Positions 16,906 to 24,655 of a DNA stretch of 64,000 nucleotides are shown piece by piece. Within the stretch, counting starts at the first letter, position 1, and each line of letters begins with the position of its first letter. Source of the DNA: Clostridiales bacterium (GTDB lineage Bacteria; Bacillota_A; Clostridia; Oscillospirales; Oscillospiraceae); NCBI GenBank assembly GCA_004553625.1, contig SFKX01000007.1, forward strand, positions 62,001-126,000. Reading direction: 5' to 3'. The notes below the pieces were generated by a model. It saw only the letters and a program-made list of their open reading frames with translations. It made no database searches and was not told the DNA's origin. Position numbers and translations under genes: made by a program.

Positions 16906-17568
16906 TTATACCTGACGTCCGCCGAAAGCAAGGACGTTCATTTCTTCCAGCTCTCTCCTAAGCTCGTCTATGAAACGGCATGCATGGAATCCGTCGCACA
17001 CGGCGTGGTGGACCTGTATGGCCAGCGGCAGCGTGAAGCGCCCGTCGCGCTCCGTATATTTGCCGAGCGTGAACGTCGGCAGCAGGAAACCCCAGCCCTT
17101 TTGAAGGTTGAGATTGAAACCCTCAAAGCTCTCCCATGGCAGCATCGAGGCGTAGTAGATATTGGGCGGGACGTCCGGCTGCGGCTCGAAGCCCTCGACA
17201 GCGCCCCAGCGCTCGAGATCGCACCTGTAGGCCGAGTAGTATACCGCCGGGTCCTCGTGATAAGGTGTCCAGAGGCAGGAAAAGGTCTCCGTATCCCTGT
17301 GGAACACCGTGTAGCTCGTGTGCAGCAGGTCCCATACGCCGGGACAGCCCTCGGCATCCAGCGACATACGGAATTCCTCATGCCTGTTGGCAACGCGCGC
17401 CAGCGCATAGAGCAGAGCCGGGTATATCTCCGCGCCGCTTCGCACGAGCCGTGTCACGTCCAGCTGCACCGTCATGCTCCAGGTGCAGGGCGTGTTCGTG
17501 AGGTATTGCCTGAAATGCTCACGCCGCGGCCAGTTCTCCATATCTATGAGCCTGAAACCCTCGCTCAT
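16906..17568 (-). CDS. Chloramphenicol acetyltransferase-like (CatA family) protein
   Basis: A 220-residue type A CAT homologue. The catalytic histidine motif is intact as HHAVCDGFH near residue 189, and the N-terminal WPRREHFRQY matches the family. Many clostridial members of this family do not confer resistance and have unknown acyl acceptors, so I do not call it a resistance gene. It is translationally coupled (ATGA) to the upstream DUF2344 gene and lies directly before moaA; the context does not explain its substrate. Confidence 0.85.
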   Translation of the reverse strand: MSEGFRLIDMENWPRREHFRQYLTNTPCTWSMTVQLDVTRLVRSGAEIYPALLYALARVANRHEEFRMSLDAEGCPGVWDLLHTSYTVFHRDTETFSCLWTPYHEDPAVYYSAYRCDLERWGAVEGFEPQPDVPPNIYYASMLPWESFEGFNLNLQKGWGFLLPTFTLGKYTERDGRFTLPLAIQVHHAVCDGFHACRFIDELRRELEEMNVLAFGGRQV

Positions 17569-18224
17569 CTGAACACCTCCATGTCTGCATCATAGGTCTC
17601 GATGCGCGTGAAGCGTGCGAAATCCGGAGCCAGCTCCGGCGTGTGCTCGCGCAGGGATGCGGCCAGCAGCTCGGGGTTTACCGTCGGCTCCTGCGCAGAG
17701 AGAAGGCAGTCGAGCCGCACGAGGCCCGGCTCTGCCGACCACTTCATGTCACGGATGTGCGGCGCGAGGTCAAAGTCGCCCTCTCCCCTCTTGGTCCGGC
17801 GCGTGACCTTAACCTCGGGCGAGGCAAAATACGCTTCCAGCGCGGGCAAAAGCGCCGAGGCGTCCCGCTCGTCATATTCAAATTCACAGCGCACGCGCAG
17901 CCACTTTATCTGTGCCGCCTTGCGCTCCGGCTCCCAGGCCGCGAGGAAGCGCACACCCTCAGGCGACACTGCATTGAGCGTCTGCGGCAGGGCCGCGAGG
18001 TCCACGTCGCGCGTGACGCGGAAGTCCATCAGCTCGCACTCGCTCGCCATGCCCACCGACAGCGGCAGGCATATGGAGATGAGCGCGTGGGGATTGAAGC
18101 CCTCGCTGTATTTTATCGGCGTGCCTGCGCGCAGGAATATGCGCTGCACCACCCGCATGAGGTCGAGATGGGATATATAGACGGCCTTGCCCGTCTTTTG
18201 GAATCTCAGTCTCAGCTTATCCAT
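17565..18224 (-). CDS. TIGR03936/DUF2344 radical-SAM-associated protein
   Basis: A 219-residue protein beginning MDKLRLRFQKTGKAVYISHLD with KYSEGFNPHALISICLPLSVG near residue 40, the signature of the family that always accompanies the TIGR03960 radical SAM protein. The ATG at 18224 overlaps the end of that partner by eight bases. In many Firmicutes the pair precedes rng, rplU and rpmA and is thought to concern translation or rRNA; here those genes are absent and CatA/moaA follow instead. Function is not established. Confidence 0.88.
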   Translation of the reverse strand: MDKLRLRFQKTGKAVYISHLDLMRVVQRIFLRAGTPIKYSEGFNPHALISICLPLSVGMASECELMDFRVTRDVDLAALPQTLNAVSPEGVRFLAAWEPERKAAQIKWLRVRCEFEYDERDASALLPALEAYFASPEVKVTRRTKRGEGDFDLAPHIRDMKWSAEPGLVRLDCLLSAQEPTVNPELLAASLREHTPELAPDFARFTRIETYDADMEVFR

Positions 18225-20052
18225 CGCATACGCCCTCCTCGAGCAGCTTTGCCGCGCCGCAGGCGGAACAGGCCGCGCGGCAGTCCGGCGAGAGCCGCGC
18301 TTCATAGGCCCGGTGCCGCTCGCGCAGCAGCAGGCTCGTTCGCACGCCCATGTCTATGCGGCTCCAGGGCAGCAGCTCGTCCTCCGCCCGCTCGCGTGAG
18401 GCGTAGAACGCCGGGTCGAGGCCGCAGAACTTGAAGGCCTCCATCCAGCGCCCGAAGCGGAAATAGTCGCTCCAGGCCTCCATGCGTCCGCCCTCGCGCC
18501 AGGCGGCCTCGATGACGTCCGCTATCTTCCTGTCTCCCCTAGAGAGCGCCGCCTCGACGAAGCTCGTGTCCGCGTCGTGCCAGTTGTAGCTCACGTTCTT
18601 GGCCGTGATGCTGCTGCGCAGCAGCTCCACGCGGCGGCGATATTCCTCCATCGAGACCTGGGCCTCCCACTGGAAGGGGCTGTGCGGCTTCGGGATGAAG
18701 CACGACGTGCTGACCGTTATCCGCACGCCGCGCTGCTTGTTCGGGGAGTACTGCCGCCAGACGTGCAGCACCTTTGAAGCCAGGTCGGCTATGCCGCGCA
18801 CGTCCTCGTCCGTCTCCGTGGGCAGACCGAGCATGAAGTAGAGCTTAATTGCGTTCCAGCCGCCCTCGAAAGCTATGCGGCAGGTATTGAGGAGGTCCTC
18901 CTCCGTTACGTTTTTGTTTATGACGTCGCGAAGCCTCTGCGTCCCTGCCTCGGGCGCGAAGGTCAGGCCGCCGCGCCGCACCTTTTGGAGCCGGCTCATG
19001 AGCTCCATAGAGAAGTTGTCCGCGCGGAGGGAAGGCAGCGAGAGGCTGATATTCTGCGGCTCGCACCAGTCCAGCAGCCCGTCGCAGGCCGCGGTGAGGT
19101 GCTTATAGTCGCTGCTGGAGAGCGAAAGCAGCGTTGCCTCCTGGCATCCGGTGTTTTTGAGGCTCTCCTTGCCTATCTCGATGACCCGCTCGGCGCTCCG
19201 GGCGCGGATGGGCCGGTAGACGTAGCCCGCCTGGCAGAAGCGGCAGCCGCGCACACAGCCGCGGAAAAGCTCCACGTTCACGCGGTCGTGGACGATCTCC
19301 GTGCTCGGCACGATGGGCGCGGTGGGGTAATAGGCTTTGTCCAGGTTCGAGACTATGCGCTTTGTCACTGTCTCCGGCGCGCCCTCGAGGGGCGTCAGCG
19401 CGCTGAGGGTGCCGTCAGCGTTCCACTCGGGCGCATAGAGCGAGGGAACGTAGACGCCCTGTATCTTCGCGGCCTCGACGAGAAAGCGGCGCTTCTCCCA
19501 GCCCTCGTCGCGGGCTTTCTGGAAGAGGCGCAGGACCTCGATATCCACCTCCTCGCCCTCGCCGAGGACCATGAGGTCCATGAAGGGCGCCATCGGCTCC
19601 GGGTTGCAGCAGCTCGTCCCTCCAGCGAACACCAGCGGCACAAGGCCGGGCCTGTCCGCCGAGCGCAGAGGGATGCCGGACATGTCCAGCATGTCCAGCA
19701 CCGTGCAGTATGCCATCTCGTAACCGAGCGAAAAACCCAGCACGTCGAAGTCCGAGACTGGGTCTCCGCTCTCGAGCGCGTAGAGCGGGATCTCGTTCTC
19801 GCGCATCTTCTCCGCCATGTCTCCCCAGGGCGCGAACACCCGCTCACACCAGATGTCCGGCTCGGCGTTTATGCAGCCGTAAAGTATCCTCATGCCGAGG
19901 TTCGACATGCCTATCTCATAGACATCAGGAAAACAGAAGGCCATGCGCAATTTGACCTCCCGCTTGTCTTTTACTATTTCGTTATATTCCCCGCCCGTAT
20001 ACCGCGCGGGCTTCTGCACCGTAGGCAGAATGCGTTCAAGCGACTTTCTCAT
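18217..20052 (-). CDS. TIGR03960 family B12-binding-like radical SAM protein
   Basis: A 611-residue protein with an N-terminal cobalamin-binding-like region (SNLGMRILYG, DVLGFSLGYEM, GGTSCCNPEPMAPF) and a radical SAM core whose cluster is CVRGCRFCQAGY near residue 270. The start at 20052 follows GGGAG by nine bases. The two-gene unit with DUF2344 is widely conserved in Clostridia; the reaction is unknown. Nothing in the sequence suggests damage. Confidence 0.9.
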   Translation of the reverse strand: MRKSLERILPTVQKPARYTGGEYNEIVKDKREVKLRMAFCFPDVYEIGMSNLGMRILYGCINAEPDIWCERVFAPWGDMAEKMRENEIPLYALESGDPVSDFDVLGFSLGYEMAYCTVLDMLDMSGIPLRSADRPGLVPLVFAGGTSCCNPEPMAPFMDLMVLGEGEEVDIEVLRLFQKARDEGWEKRRFLVEAAKIQGVYVPSLYAPEWNADGTLSALTPLEGAPETVTKRIVSNLDKAYYPTAPIVPSTEIVHDRVNVELFRGCVRGCRFCQAGYVYRPIRARSAERVIEIGKESLKNTGCQEATLLSLSSSDYKHLTAACDGLLDWCEPQNISLSLPSLRADNFSMELMSRLQKVRRGGLTFAPEAGTQRLRDVINKNVTEEDLLNTCRIAFEGGWNAIKLYFMLGLPTETDEDVRGIADLASKVLHVWRQYSPNKQRGVRITVSTSCFIPKPHSPFQWEAQVSMEEYRRRVELLRSSITAKNVSYNWHDADTSFVEAALSRGDRKIADVIEAAWREGGRMEAWSDYFRFGRWMEAFKFCGLDPAFYASRERAEDELLPWSRIDMGVRTSLLLRERHRAYEARLSPDCRAACSACGAAKLLEEGVCDG

Positions 20053-20168
20053 CCCATCATGCTCCCAGTCATAGATAAGGAACATTTTATAACATTTCCC
20101 GGGCAAATACAAGCCCGACGCCCGGTCTGCCGCTTATGTTCTACGGCAGGGCTCAGGAGTCCGAGATT

Positions 20169-20702
20169 TTATATATTCTTCACCAAAAGTATCGCCCCGG
20201 CAAAAAACAGCGCGGGACCGCTTCCTCCTGTGAACAGCGCAAAGCCGGTGACGAACACCGCCGAGGCCGTAATGAGTCCGCACAGCGCCGCGGTTTTCTC
20301 CCCGAAAACGGTCTCCACCATTCTGCCGCCGTCCAGCGGCAGGCAGGGCAGCAGGTTGAAGAAGGAAAGCACCAAGCTCATTCCTGCAGAGCACAGCAGC
20401 ACACCGCCGCCAACAAACGAGACCGCAAGCGCATATATGAGCCCACCTCCCGGTCCCGCAGCAAGGCATACAAGCTCCTGTGCCGCGCTCAGGCCCCCGC
20501 TTCTTGATATCACGGCTCCGCCCATGTCCGCGGAAAAACCGCGTATCCGTGCCCCGCAAAGTCTGAGCGCAGCGATGTGTCCCAGCTCGTGCGCCGCCGC
20601 TGCCAGCATCAGTGCAACAAAACTTGAATTGTCCATAAAAAAATACAGCGCCGCGAGCAGAAGGACGCCCCCGGCGCTGATGTTGAACCTGTATTTTTTC
20701 AT
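20169..20702 (-). CDS. spoIVFB: SpoIVFB-like M50 sporulation peptidase
   Basis: A 177-residue intramembrane metalloprotease with the zinc motif HELGH near residue 38 and the second motif NLLPCLPLDGGR near 113. SpoIVFB cleaves pro-sigma-K in the mother cell of sporulating Bacillus. The start at 20702 overlaps the stop of the M23 gene (ATGA), giving the same two-gene order as the Bacillus spoIVFA-spoIVFB operon. Naming rests on size, motifs and context, not on an alignment. The protein is shorter than Bacillus SpoIVFB and has no CBS domain, as usual in Clostridia. Confidence 0.78.
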   Translation of the reverse strand: MKKYRFNISAGGVLLLAALYFFMDNSSFVALMLAAAAHELGHIAALRLCGARIRGFSADMGGAVISRSGGLSAAQELVCLAAGPGGGLIYALAVSFVGGGVLLCSAGMSLVLSFFNLLPCLPLDGGRMVETVFGEKTAALCGLITASAVFVTGFALFTGGSGPALFFAGAILLVKNI

Positions 20703-21568
20703 GCCAGCCAAAACTCCGGATTATAGAATGTTCCGTCCTTGCGCATTTCAAAATGGAGATGCGGGCCGGTCACCTCTCCGGTTGCGCCCGACTTTGCAAT
20801 GACGTCGCCGCGGCTGACGCTCTGGCCGCTGTATACAAGCACCTCAGAGCAGTGAGCATAGAGGGTCTGCCAGCCGTTTTGGTGTTCGATAATCACATAG
20901 TTTCCATAGCCGTCGTCCCATCCCATGAGCGCGACTACTCCGTCGGCGAAGGCGTGAACGTCCGTACCGGAGTACACGGCAAAGTCGGTGCCGTAGTGGA
21001 ACTTGACTTCGTTTTGCAGCGGGTGCAGCCTATAGCCGAATCCGGAGGAAGTGTAGCCTGAGACGGGGCTTTCGAATTCGAAGGGCAGTCTCGGCATTTC
21101 GTAGCTTACGTTTGAGGGGACGGCATAGTCAGAAAACTGTGCCTGTGCCTCCAGGAACGCAGCAACGGCTTCCGGCGTCTCGGTAACTGCCGGCTCGGGC
21201 GTCGGCGTGGGAGTCGGCGTCGGCGTGGGTGAAACGGTCTCGCCGGGCTCCGGGCTTTCTGCTATAAGGTAACCAGCCTCGCGGCGCAGATCGTCCAAGG
21301 TAACCGGCTCATAGACCACAGGAGCGGATGCAGCGCGGGTCTCGTCCTGTCCCAGCAGAAACGCGGCAGCCCATTCGGCGCCGCCGGAGAGTTTTTCGCC
21401 CAGGCTTTCAAAAACAGCGGTGTAATCTGCATCTCGGCTGACAACCTCGCGCAGCCGTGCGCGCAGGTCCTCGGTCTGTGCGGGAAAAAGCAGCTTGACC
21501 GCCGTGATGACGATAAACAGCACCGAAGCAAGGATAATTTTATAATTGTAACCAGATTTCGTCTTCAT
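20699..21568 (-). CDS. M23 (LytM) peptidase, SpoIVFA-like
   Basis: A 289-residue protein with one transmembrane segment at about residues 10-27, a Pro-Thr repeat linker (TPTPTPTPTP near residue 118) and a C-terminal M23 domain. All zinc and catalytic residues are present: HYGTDFA, LYAHCSE and HLHFE. Bacillus SpoIVFA has a degenerate LytM domain, so an intact one here is notable and also resembles SpoIIQ. The coupling to the M50 gene suggests it anchors or regulates that protease during sporulation. The ATG at 21568 has no good binding site; see the sigma-E-like promoter. Confidence 0.82.
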   Translation of the reverse strand: MKTKSGYNYKIILASVLFIVITAVKLLFPAQTEDLRARLREVVSRDADYTAVFESLGEKLSGGAEWAAAFLLGQDETRAASAPVVYEPVTLDDLRREAGYLIAESPEPGETVSPTPTPTPTPTPEPAVTETPEAVAAFLEAQAQFSDYAVPSNVSYEMPRLPFEFESPVSGYTSSGFGYRLHPLQNEVKFHYGTDFAVYSGTDVHAFADGVVALMGWDDGYGNYVIIEHQNGWQTLYAHCSEVLVYSGQSVSRGDVIAKSGATGEVTGPHLHFEMRKDGTFYNPEFWLA

Positions 21569-21574
21569 GTTGAC

Positions 21575-21603
21575 AGTATATTTGGACAAGGGTAAAAATA
21601 TGC
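21575..21603 (-). promoter_or_regulatory. Sigma-E-like promoter upstream of the spoIVFA-like gene
   Basis: On the minus strand GCATATT (21597-21603) matches the sigma-E -35 consensus fully, followed after 14 bases by AATATACT (21575-21582), six of eight matches to the -10 consensus. The predicted start would fall at or next to the ATG, implying a nearly leaderless mRNA, which fits the absence of a binding site. It could still be chance in an AT-rich gap. Confidence 0.45.
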
Positions 21604-21621
21604 ATGAAGCGAAATTAAAAC

Positions 21622-21650
21622 TTGACAAGCGGCAAGAACCTCATTATAAT
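21622..21650 (+). promoter_or_regulatory. Consensus sigma-A promoter of tRNA-Pro
   Basis: TTGACA (21622-21627), 17 bases, TATAAT (21645-21650): a perfect consensus promoter 14 bases before the tRNA. Confidence 0.92.
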
Positions 21651-21663
21651 GAAAAAGCTGTCT

Positions 21664-21739
21664 CGGGGTGTAGCGCAGATGGTAGCGCGCATGGTTCGGG
21701 ACCATGAGGCCGCGAGTTCAAGTCTCGCCACTCCGACCA
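21664..21739 (+). tRNA. tRNA-Pro (anticodon CGG)
   Basis: Folds as a full cloverleaf: acceptor CGGGGTG / CACTCCG (one G-T pair), D-arm with TAGCGCAGATGGTAGCGC, anticodon stem CATGG / CCATG around loop TTCGGGA, T-arm with GTTCAAG, discriminator A and encoded CCA. The last 13 bases (21727-21739) are repeated at 23098-23110, see the remnant element. Confidence 0.95.
21727..21739 (+). repeat. Proximal attachment-site repeat (within tRNA-Pro)
   Basis: Thirteen-base direct repeat, left copy, comprising the acceptor 3' strand and CCA of tRNA-Pro. The matching copy is at 23098-23110. Confidence 0.65.
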
Positions 21740-21740
21740 A

Positions 21741-21770
21741 ATCCTTCAGCCGAAAGGCTGGGGGATTTTT
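21741..21770 (+). terminator. Intrinsic terminator after tRNA-Pro
   Basis: An 11-base stem (21741-21751 with 21756-21766, including two G-T pairs) around a GAAA loop, ending in five T. It begins two bases after CCA. If the remnant-element model is right, this terminator arrived with the element. Confidence 0.85.
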
Positions 21771-22310
21771 ATCTATAGGGGTTTGCTGGCACGACTGTGC
21801 CATAATCTCGATAGCACCTCCTGAAAGAAACTTTTTAGCACCTTGTTATGAATGCGTGATAACATCGATCCCTGTGCAGACATTTGGGGCGGATAATACT
21901 TCACATGCGCAAGGCCGGGCTACAAAAGTGCTGCCGGTTACCGCCAGAGTTTTGCCAAGAGATATTAAAGAATTGCAGGCCGCATGGAATCATCCCATGG
22001 GCCTGTAATTCTATGAGGTGTGTTTTCAATTTCCAAGCAGGTTTGGCCGCCGTAAAAGGCCCTGCTGCTGTAGCATGAAGCGTGGTGAACAACCAAACGC
22101 GGCAGGCAATATACTTACACGCTCGCCGCAGCAAAGCGTCGGGCCAACACTTTACCAAGGCCGCCAGCAATAAACAGAGAGAGATTCGCTCGCACCGTTC
22201 AGCTCTTGGCATGATGTACGATCCCGTAGCAAGGCACAAGTTGCTATAGCGAACCTGACGTGTACAAAACATTAAGATTCAAGAGCAATATGCGGATATT
22301 CAAACTTGAA
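21771..22310. other. Non-coding or degenerate stretch inside the remnant
   Basis: About 540 bases with only short, unconvincing ORFs on both strands and no good binding sites. I could not recognise a protein fragment in any frame. It is best described as decayed element DNA. Confidence 0.5.
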
Positions 22311-22724
22311 TCACTTAATATCCTCATGCTTTAAAATTTTAAAACCTGCGAAAACAGCCAAAATAAGATATCCACACAACACAGCGAAACAGGGCAAAAA
22401 TGACGACAAGTCATTCGTTGCCGCATAAACGGACGGCATATGCGTTGACATTTTGATAAAATCGAGGTCAACAGAAATTTTAAAAAATCCCAAAACCATT
22501 TCCAAAATTCTCGGGATATTGGGGATTGCAAGCCCTAAGACAAAGCCTATAATTGCATTTCTGGTGTTGATCGTCATTGTAAGTGCAAAGCTAATGTGCG
22601 CCATCGTAAAAAGGATGCGTGCTATTACGGAAATAGCATAGTAACCAGGATAAGCAACTGTACCCACACCAAATCTGCTGCCTGCAAGAACGCCCATAAT
22701 AATGCTGCCGATAAGCATTACCAA
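22311..22724 (-). pseudogene. C-terminal fragment of an ABC-2 type permease
   Basis: About 137 residues remain, with hydrophobic segments of an ABC-2 permease such as those paired with BcrA-like ATPases (VMLIGSIIMGVLAG, YYAISVIARILFTMAH, FAVLCGYLILAVFAGFKILKHEDIK at the end). Another few residues in frame extend back to about 22760, where the frame joins the truncated ATPase. The N-terminal half of the permease is missing, so it cannot be functional. Confidence 0.7.
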
Positions 22725-22915
22725 TATATATGCGGCGGATACCGCAAAAATAATTGAGAGATAGTATCAATGATTGCATAGTCCGTAGCCAGCTTATGTA
22801 ATTCACTTAGAATATGGCTGGCGATCATGATAGTTGTACCATGTTCACGGTTCAACCTTTCCAGCATTTTGCGCATCTCATATACGCCTTCAGGGTCAAG
22901 TCCATGAACTTTCAA
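22725..22915 (-). pseudogene. Fragment of an ABC-transporter ATPase (BcrA-like)
   Basis: The residues GLDPEGVYEMRKMLERLN and TTIMIASHILSELHKLATDYAIID match the region from the D-loop through the H-loop of peptide/antibiotic ABC ATPases. Walker A, signature motif and Walker B are gone: an in-frame stop lies directly before the fragment. After the H-loop region the frame runs abruptly into permease sequence, so an internal deletion has fused the two genes. Both ends are truncated. Confidence 0.75.
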
Positions 22916-23097
22916 TTAATTTTACCAATCTGTAAAACGCAAGCAATCAAATATTGGGTTTCTTGGCAAAACATAAGAGATTATTAGGTCGCGTTTTTTA
23001 AGTTCATTAAGCTCACTACTTCCATTCAATCAGAATGAAAGCCTTGATTGATGCTTGCAAACCATTGATTTCACTGAATTTCCACAGATTCTTTAAT

Positions 23098-23110
23098 GCC
23101 ACTCCGACCA
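23098..23110 (+). repeat. Distal attachment-site repeat
   Basis: Thirteen-base copy of the tRNA-Pro 3' end (21727-21739). The bases before it do not form a tRNA T-arm. Confidence 0.65.
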
Positions 23111-23111
23111 T

Positions 23112-23148
23112 GTGGGATAAGACCATTTTGGTCTTATCCCACTTTTTT
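23112..23148 (+). terminator. Strong intrinsic terminator before the acetyltransferase gene
   Basis: A perfect 13-base stem GTGGGATAAGACC / GGTCTTATCCCAC with a five-base loop and a run of six T. It ends only 14 bases before the start codon at 23163, leaving no room for a promoter between them. Confidence 0.88.
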
Positions 23149-23162
23149 ATGAGGTACCGAAA

Positions 23163-23735
23163 ATGATCATTGAAACGGAAAGGATTATCCTGCGCCCATT
23201 TTTGGAAACAGATGCCGCGGATGTTTATGAATATCTGAAAGAGCCTGCGGTCAACTGTTTTGCCTGCATGAAACTGAACTCGCTCGAAGAAGCCAAGGAG
23301 GAAATGAAAAAGCGCCTTGGCGAGACCGAGTATTGTTTTGCCATTGCCTTGAGAGAAAGCGGCAGGGTCATCGGCGAGATAGAAGCCTATCCCGAGCCCG
23401 GCGAACCGCACTCCGACGAGAGCGCCGTGCGTGACACATTCAGCCCCTGCTGGATGCTGAATGTGAATTATCAGGGCAAAGGATACGCCTTTGAGGCGGC
23501 GCACGCTTTCTTTGATTACCTGTTTTCTCAAAAAGGCGCAAGGCGTATTTACGCCTATACAGAGGACTACAACCTTTCCAGCCAGCGCCTGTGCGAAAAG
23601 CTCGGCATGCGCCGGGAGGGAGTTTTTCTCGAATTCGTCTCCTTCGTAACAAATTCGGACGGCACACCCAAATATGAAAACACCGTGCAATACGCCATAC
23701 TTCGGAAGGAGTGGGTCCGGAGGCGCGCTTTCTGA
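23163..23735 (+). CDS. GNAT family N-acetyltransferase (RimJ-like)
   Basis: A 190-residue GNAT protein: it opens METERIILRPF-like (IIETERIILRPFLETDAADV), has the acetyl-CoA-binding stretch NVNYQGKGYAFEAA near residue 102 and the closing NLSSQRLCEKLGMRREGVF block. This arrangement is that of the RimJ/RimL subgroup, whose members acetylate ribosomal proteins, antibiotics or small amines; the substrate here is unknown. GAGG precedes the ATG. A strong terminator sits just upstream, so expression may depend on readthrough. Confidence 0.85.
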   Translation: MIIETERIILRPFLETDAADVYEYLKEPAVNCFACMKLNSLEEAKEEMKKRLGETEYCFAIALRESGRVIGEIEAYPEPGEPHSDESAVRDTFSPCWMLNVNYQGKGYAFEAAHAFFDYLFSQKGARRIYAYTEDYNLSSQRLCEKLGMRREGVFLEFVSFVTNSDGTPKYENTVQYAILRKEWVRRRAF

Positions 23736-23787
23736 TTGCATTTTATTATGGGCTCCATTATAATGTAGGCAGAGAGGGGGCGCTGTT

Positions 23788-24546
23788 TTGGAAAGGCTAA
23801 AATGTCTGGACTGGTTTCAGAAGGGCGTGCTGCTCATTCTGGCCGCTATGACCCTGCTCTTTGCCGTGCTTTACCCTGTCGTCATCGGCCGGGTGGGCTA
23901 TGAGTACAGGGACGCTGTGCTAATTCCGGCGCAGTCGGGCGGCGGCACCGTCTACTCCGGCAAGCTGGGCGGGACTCCGGCCAGCTTTACCGTCACCGAC
24001 GATTCCGTGGAATTCCGTTACGGCGACAAGGTCTACGGGCCATACACCGTCGTCGTAGACCCCTCGGCTATACCCGAGGATATGGACCCCTCCGATAACA
24101 TCACCGGCGTAGAGCTGCTCTGCGGAGGCGAGGTCGTATTTCGCGGCTGTGTCCGCGACTTTGGAGATCAGTTCTGGCTCTACGACGAGGACGGGCAGCT
24201 CCATGGCCTCAGTATCTCGGCCTGGACCGGCAGCGGCACCATCGAGATGGACGGCGAGATCATCGACCCCATGGAGCCCTCCGCCTACACTATCCTTGAG
24301 CTGATGCGCGGCCCAGAGCTGGGCCACAATGGCGACTGGGCCGCCTTCTTAGGCGGACTCGTCATCTGCGTCATTAACGCTCTCTCCATCATCTTCGTCG
24401 ACGAGCTGTTCAGGTGGAGGATGCAGTTCAGCATCCGCGACGCCGAGCTGGCGGAGCCGTCGGAATGGGAACTCGCCGGCAGGTACATCGGCTGGACCCT
24501 GGTAACGGTCGCGGCGCTCGTGCTCTATATCATGGGCCTGCAATGA
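23788..24546 (+). CDS. Membrane protein of unknown function
   Basis: A 252-residue protein starting at a TTG with GAGGGGG about eight bases upstream. It has an N-terminal transmembrane segment (about residues 14-34), a ~150-residue extracytoplasmic domain rich in acidic and beta-forming residues, and two more membrane segments near residues 186-207 and 230-250. The extracytoplasmic part contains three cysteines but no motif I recognise. A terminator follows 24 bases after the stop. Function unknown. Confidence 0.7.
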   Translation: MERLKCLDWFQKGVLLILAAMTLLFAVLYPVVIGRVGYEYRDAVLIPAQSGGGTVYSGKLGGTPASFTVTDDSVEFRYGDKVYGPYTVVVDPSAIPEDMDPSDNITGVELLCGGEVVFRGCVRDFGDQFWLYDEDGQLHGLSISAWTGSGTIEMDGEIIDPMEPSAYTILELMRGPELGHNGDWAAFLGGLVICVINALSIIFVDELFRWRMQFSIRDAELAEPSEWELAGRYIGWTLVTVAALVLYIMGLQ

Positions 24547-24570
24547 CCCCGACTTCGACGCATGGAAAAA

Positions 24571-24600
24571 GCGTGGGCAGCTTTGCGCTGCCCACGCTCT
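24571..24600 (+). terminator. Terminator after the 23788 gene
   Basis: Perfect 11-base stem GCGTGGGCAGC / GCTGCCCACGC with loop TTTGC, followed by TCTCTTATTCT. Confidence 0.75.
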
Positions 24601-24655
24601 CTTATTCTCTGCTGCCCGTCGCCGCGGCATCATCTGCACGAAAGGAGGGCGCGAC

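Larger units (their letters stand above)
21727..23110 (+). mobile_element. Decayed element integrated at the tRNA-Pro 3' end
   Basis: The 13-base sequence GCCACTCCGACCA, forming the 3' end of tRNA-Pro (21727-21739), recurs as a direct copy at 23098-23110 with no tRNA body before it. Between the copies lie about 1.36 kb of AT-richer DNA with broken ABC-transporter fragments and no intact gene. A strong terminator follows the distal copy and could be the tRNA's original one. This is the expected outcome of tRNA-targeted integration followed by decay. No integrase survives. Confidence 0.6.

Noticed and set aside
16906..17568. Chloramphenicol resistance gene
   Set aside because: Catalytic motif is present, but many chromosomal family members are not resistance enzymes and nothing in the context supports resistance.
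15556..17595. 679-codon plus-strand ORF over moaC, moaA and the CatA-like gene
   Set aside because: Spans three well-supported minus-strand genes; composition is typical of an antisense frame.
23098..23110. Second tRNA-Pro gene
   Set aside because: Only the last 13 bases match; no D-, anticodon or T-arm precedes them, so it is an attachment-site copy.
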